54,929 nucleotides of DNA, taken from positions 1 to 54,929 of the forward strand of contig JAAZVZ010000015.1 in assembly GCA_018623155.1 (NCBI GenBank), read 5' to 3'. The stretch is from Glaciecola sp. GTDB lineage: Bacteria > Pseudomonadota > Gammaproteobacteria > Enterobacterales > Alteromonadaceae. Both the position numbers and the translations under genes were made by a program. A model generated the notes under the pieces. That model had not been told where the DNA came from and did not search any database. It was given only the letters and a program-made list of their open reading frames with translations. Below, one piece after another: positions 47,601 through 53,600 of the stretch (positions are counted from its first letter, which is position 1; each line of letters starts with the position of its first letter).

Positions 47601-50600
47601 TTGATTGAGCCGAACAATGCAATGAATTTTTCATCGCCGTTCTCTTCTAATAGTTTCGTTAGCCCTGTGGAGTCGGGTCAAATTTTAGAAGAGTTAGTTG
47701 TGCGGGTAACGGCAACCAATGCGTCAGGTGATCCAGCGTCATTTGTCAACGCTGAACAACTATCTACTCGTGCTGGGGCTATTAGCCTAGCTCAAGCAGG
47801 AACAAATCAAAATCATTTATTCAGAGTTGAAGTAGTCGAGGTTGATGATGCGACACGTGAAATACGTTATACGGCGCTGGGCAATGAAAGTACCCTTTTA
47901 AGAGATATTTTATATCGCTTTGGTGATCAGTCTTTAACGGGTCAACAGCGGCAATTCGAGGTGATTTCCGCAACGGATAATGGCGGTTCAGTGGGGAGTG
48001 ACGAAGATACAACAACCCCTGTTTCTGGACATTTAGTCGCTAACTTGGTGTTGTTCTCACGAAGTAACGCCCCAACGGTGAGTATTGATGGCGACTTACA
48101 TCGAACGTCCTCGTTTGATGAAGGTGACACTTTTATGGGTGGCAGTAATGGCTTCAAGCTATTCAATATCGCTTGGGGTGCCAGTACAAATGATGAAAGC
48201 AAAGGGGAATATTTTGCTACAGTAAAACTCACTGTGTCGGGATTAGCCGATGGCGCGAATGAAAAGCTCAGTCTTGCGCATGATGATTTTCCATCGGATC
48301 CCAATAATGTAGTTCGTAATTACATTGACTTGGTCAATGGTCAAGGGACTCATAATATTTCTATTTCTGGTTGGTCTGAGACAGTCAATACTGATGTGTC
48401 TGTTTCTGGGGATACTGCGACAGTGCTTATCTCAGGAAATTTTGATTCAGGACAGCTACAAAATCTTCTAGCAAAATTAGAATATTCCAATACCAGTGAT
48501 GATCCGACGCCACAAGACCGAGTAATTACTTTGGTTTCCGTTCAAGACAGTGGCAGTGATGCCTATGGTGGAGTTAATAGTGTCGATATAGGTGCCACTC
48601 ATACCATTGCGGTGAGTTCAGTTAATGACCCTGCTGTGTTATCCGGTAATGGTGACAGTCACGACTTCTACCTTGGTGATTCCGCAATCACTTTGTTTAC
48701 TAATACCTCTGCCACACCGATAGAAGCATCTCAAACGATTGAGCGAATACAAATCGAGTTATCTGATTTTACGTTGGCTGATTATCATCAACTTACTTTA
48801 GGTGCTGATACGTTAACTTTATCAGGTAATGCAAATGATTTACCCAGTTATGCCTCGATAGACAATACTCAAACCGTTGACATGTTTAACGGTATCTCTG
48901 GTATCTATTATGATCAAACGGTCAGTAACGAAACCGTCACCATTACTCAAAATGGGAATCCTATAAGCGTCAGCGGTGCCGTAACATTTGATGGTAAAGA
49001 CGTCATCATTAATGCCGACGCCCTGGAATCAGTCATCCAAAATGGTAATGTGCAGATAACGATCAATGCCACTTTGAATGGTCGTAACTCTCCTACTGGT
49101 AATCTGCAATCCCAAGCAGTAGCCATTGACTTAACATATCGTTTCAGCAACTCTCAGGGAAAAATCGTTGCCGACAATTATGAAGTTAATGGTCAAGATA
49201 GGGGGTGGCTAGGACCATTTAAGACCCTTTTGACGATCGAACAATCGATGACGGGTGTTGAAGCGACCAATTTTATTAGCGGGATGACCTATCAGAATAT
49301 CAGTACGGCTATTGCTGATCACACTGGCGCAGTGCGTTTTAATTTATATTCGATTACCGAGCAAACGCAAGATGGTTTAAATACTGTATTCGTCGCCAGT
49401 GGTGCTCCAGGCGATCCGTTACCCAGTGATCCAAATAATCAATACACGAATTGGGTGAATGCCAGTGAAGTGAATTTACTGGGCGCTATCACAGATTCGA
49501 TTGTACCCTTTAATGTAAGCTATGATGCCGTTGAATCGAGTCAATCAGAATTTGGTCAAGCGATCCAAATGTTTGATAATCTTGCGGTTACCACATCGGT
49601 GCTCAGCACGGTTGGTGATGTAAATAGCGGTTCAGTTACAGGGAATATTGGCTCGATTACGTTCTTAATAAATGATGTAGCGGACGCCGATAACGAGTTT
49701 ATTATTATAGGTGGCCAGACAATAGCATTGAGCCAAACTGATGCCATGCTTGGTAATGGTATTGAATTACAGCTTGGTCAAGTTGTTCCCGATCCACAAA
49801 CTAGGCAAAACGACATCGTTTATCAAAGTGTTTTTGATGCCAATCAATCCACAACAAGAGCCATTACTATCTCAGGAGATTGGTCTGCATCAGAACTCAA
49901 CACGTTATTATCCGAGGCAAGATATGTTGCTTCTACTGCTTTGGTTGATCGCAGTTTTGAAATAGCCGAAATTATCGATGCCGAGGGTGATTATGTACGC
50001 TCTTTCAATTTGGGTGATCAAAATGGTTTCCAACCTATTGTTTCTAGAGTCTCACCTGCGGTTTTGGATGCAGCGCCAATCGTTGTAGTGCAACCTGCGA
50101 ACCCTGTTTTTGACAGCAGTAACGCAAACAATGGTATGACAAGTACCACATTCTTTGATAGCGTCAGCATTGACACTGTAGAAAGTGCACATAATGTCAG
50201 TGAAGTGGTATTCAGTGTAGATGGGATTGATGTTAATGCGATCCAAATCCTGACGTTTACTATCAATAATGTGAATATCGCTATTAATATCCCGTTGTCA
50301 GAGAACGCTCGAACTTTGTTGAGTCAAAACTCACAAATGGGTTACAACGGTACTGATCCGATCGTCGTTCAAGGCGCTAATATTGATCTTCAATTAAACC
50401 CTGCGGTGACACTGAATGGTTCAAATGCTGAAATCCGTTTAAATTTTGCCTTTTTAGAAAATGCACTTTCGAACATGTTCTTGCAACCTGCTGCCAATAT
50501 TATCAATACCGCATCTCTGGTTGTGATGGATATGGGTGGAACGCCGTCCTTGACGCAAAATCTCACACTGTCTATCGATTCTGTTCAAGATACTGGACGA

Positions 50601-53600
50601 AATACAAGTGGTCATGAAAATACTCGTCAAACCAGTATTAGTAGTACTATCAGGATCGATAACACGCCGTTTGAGCCTGATTTGGCGCCTCAAATCCTTG
50701 CCACAGGTGGTTATCATTCTCAAAATACGGATTTAGACGTTGTTAGTTTGTTTTCTGGTGCTCAAGTATCACCGGGTGATCCAACTAGAGAATCAGCTCA
50801 AACATTTACATCACTATCATTAAGTGTGTTTGATATTGAAAACTCCGCGTCTGAGTATATTGAGATCGGCGGCAGTCGTTACGCTCTAGATGGTTCAGAT
50901 GACGATGCGGAGGTCACTATTACATTTGACGCTGTAAATAATCGAGCAAATGTGACGTTCACACCGTCTAGTAGTATCTCTGCGACGGCATTAACCTCGT
51001 TAGTCAATGCCATTGCCTTTGATTCAGAGAGCGCAATTAGTCAAATTCGCACCATACGAATTACTCAGTTAGTTGACAGTGGTAGCGATATAAATGGAAG
51101 TCAAAACACGTTTAATACTGCCATCAATGCGTTCGTCATGCCTATACAACAAGATAATCTACCGACGCTTACTGGTACGGCAATAGATCCTGATCAACCA
51201 GACGATATATCTCAAGATGTTCGTGTGTTTGAAAATGTATCTGCTTTAACCAATGATGTTGGGCAAGGGTTTACTTCTGTTGTCTTTACTGTTGAAAATG
51301 TCTCTTCACCGCAAAATGAATACATCAGTTTTGTTGTCGATACTGGTATGGGTAACCCAGAAACACTGACTTCAAATTTGGCAGATGGCTCACAGTTTTT
51401 AATTAATATGGGGCCTGGACAACAAATCCCAGTTGCCAATGTGGCATTGTCTGGGAGCACAGCAACCATTACCTTTACAGTGCCAAACTCCGGGTCTTTA
51501 CCTGAGAACGCCTTTGATACCTTAATCAACAGTATTACTTACCGTGGACCGGAACTAATAGGCAATGATTCTCGTGTTATTACTATAGAATCATTGACAG
51601 ATAGCAGCTCTGATAATGATAGAGCCATAGCTACTAATCTGGGTTTAAGCTCCACTATTGCCTCAGCTGGAGTCGACCTAACCGCTGTAAATGATGTGGT
51701 ATCGACATCTGAAAATAGTTCGTTGACTGGTAATGTATTAAATAATGATACAGGTCCAAGTGGGATTAGTTTACAGGTAACCGCTCTGAGTACTGGCATA
51801 CTTGGGCAGGTGCAACAGCTTCAACACAACGGTAATAATGTTGGTGAACTGACAGTGAATGCTGATGGTTCATACTTGTTTGAGCCTAATACCGATTTTG
51901 ATTATTTAGCAGTGGGTGAGCACATTGTGTTCGATGCACTCACGTATACTGTTTCAGATGGTACAACAACATCCTCTGCATCACTTAATATTACAGTAAA
52001 TGGCACAAACGATGCGTTCAGTGTTTCCGCTATAAGTGAAACAGTGAACCGAGATGAAGCGCAGCGTTCGATTAACCTAATTAGTCTTGCGAACATAATT
52101 GACTCAGATGTAACGGATTCGCATAGTATCACCGGGTCAGTTGTTTTTACCGCAACGATGGATAATGATACTTTTACCTTGCCAACTGGCGCAGTCACGG
52201 TTGTTAATAATGAGCTTCGTTTATCTCCTCGATTGTTGACCATGCTCAACGAGCAAAATCTTCAAATTGTTGCGACATATAATCTAACTGATGGTGTGAC
52301 GACGCTAACCAATACAGCTACTATTGATGTGGTTTACTCTCGTCCAGCATTTTATGACCGCGTTTCCATGCGTGATATTCGTGATGACAATGGCGTTGAA
52401 GTCATCATCGGTCAAGTTGGTGCGATGGATCGCTTAGGTCAAATCATCAACTTTGATAATGTTAACAAATGGCTTGATAAAGACGGTCAAGCTCTGCGTT
52501 TTGGCTTTGAGTTTAATCAGAATAATACACACTTGTCATTTGCACCAGGTTCAGTGCCAGCAGCACAAACGGTTGTGTTTACGAATACATCCGGCGCACA
52601 GCTCAAAATTGATACAGCGACTGGTATGTATGAGTACATTGCAGGCAATACGCCTGATGCGGTTGAAGAGTTTAAAGTTTGGGTATCTGATGGTACTAAC
52701 AGCGACTTCTTATATTTGGTGTTTGATCAGGATGACAAAGGCGATCGTGATGGCATTAGTGAGATAGCTGAAAATACGCTGAAAACTCTCGCCGGTTTCA
52801 ATGCCATTAGCGACACAATCCAGCATGCCGTAACAACTCTCGCCTGGGTTGACCGAGCGACGTTTAACCAAGCCGTTAACTTAACTGCAAATACGGCTGC
52901 AAATGATCAACCACAAGCGTCTTCAATCGTGCAGATCCGCGCCTTAGACAGCTCAGGTAATATCAATAATATGGTCCAAATATCGGATCTTGAGGTACTC
53001 GAATTAAGAGAACAAAATGATATTTCGGCTGAACATCACATCATGAATGTGACGTCTGTTGGTGATAGACCTGTTACCTCTGCTTGGGACCCATTGCGAT
53101 TTAACCTAGAGTCGATTCGTTCACTGGGGTTTGAGGATGTTGACTCACAAACGTCTGGGGTACAGACCTCTACTTATATTGACTTGAGCAGCTCCAATCT
53201 GGCAGCTGATGCTTTTAATTCCTATGTGAAATTTGTTTCCAGTGACGTCATCACCGCTTACGCAAACGAGGGCATTGCATTAAACGATCTAAATGGTGAA
53301 GCCATTACCACAGAAGGATGGTATGACTTTACTGCAAAACTTGATAGCAATGGTGAGCGAACGACTGATGGTGCAGTATTTGTCTATTCCAATGATGGCG
53401 AGAACCTTATCGGTATTGAACTTCGCTTTACGGACAACCAATTTGGCGATAATAACCTTGAAGCAAATCGAATTGAAGATCCCGGTACATTAGCCAATGT
53501 ACAGGAGGTATTTGCTTATTCCAATGAGAACTCAGGAAATGAAGATACAACTGCTGCGTTAACCGGTAACGTCATTACCGAAATGAACAGTGATGGCAAA

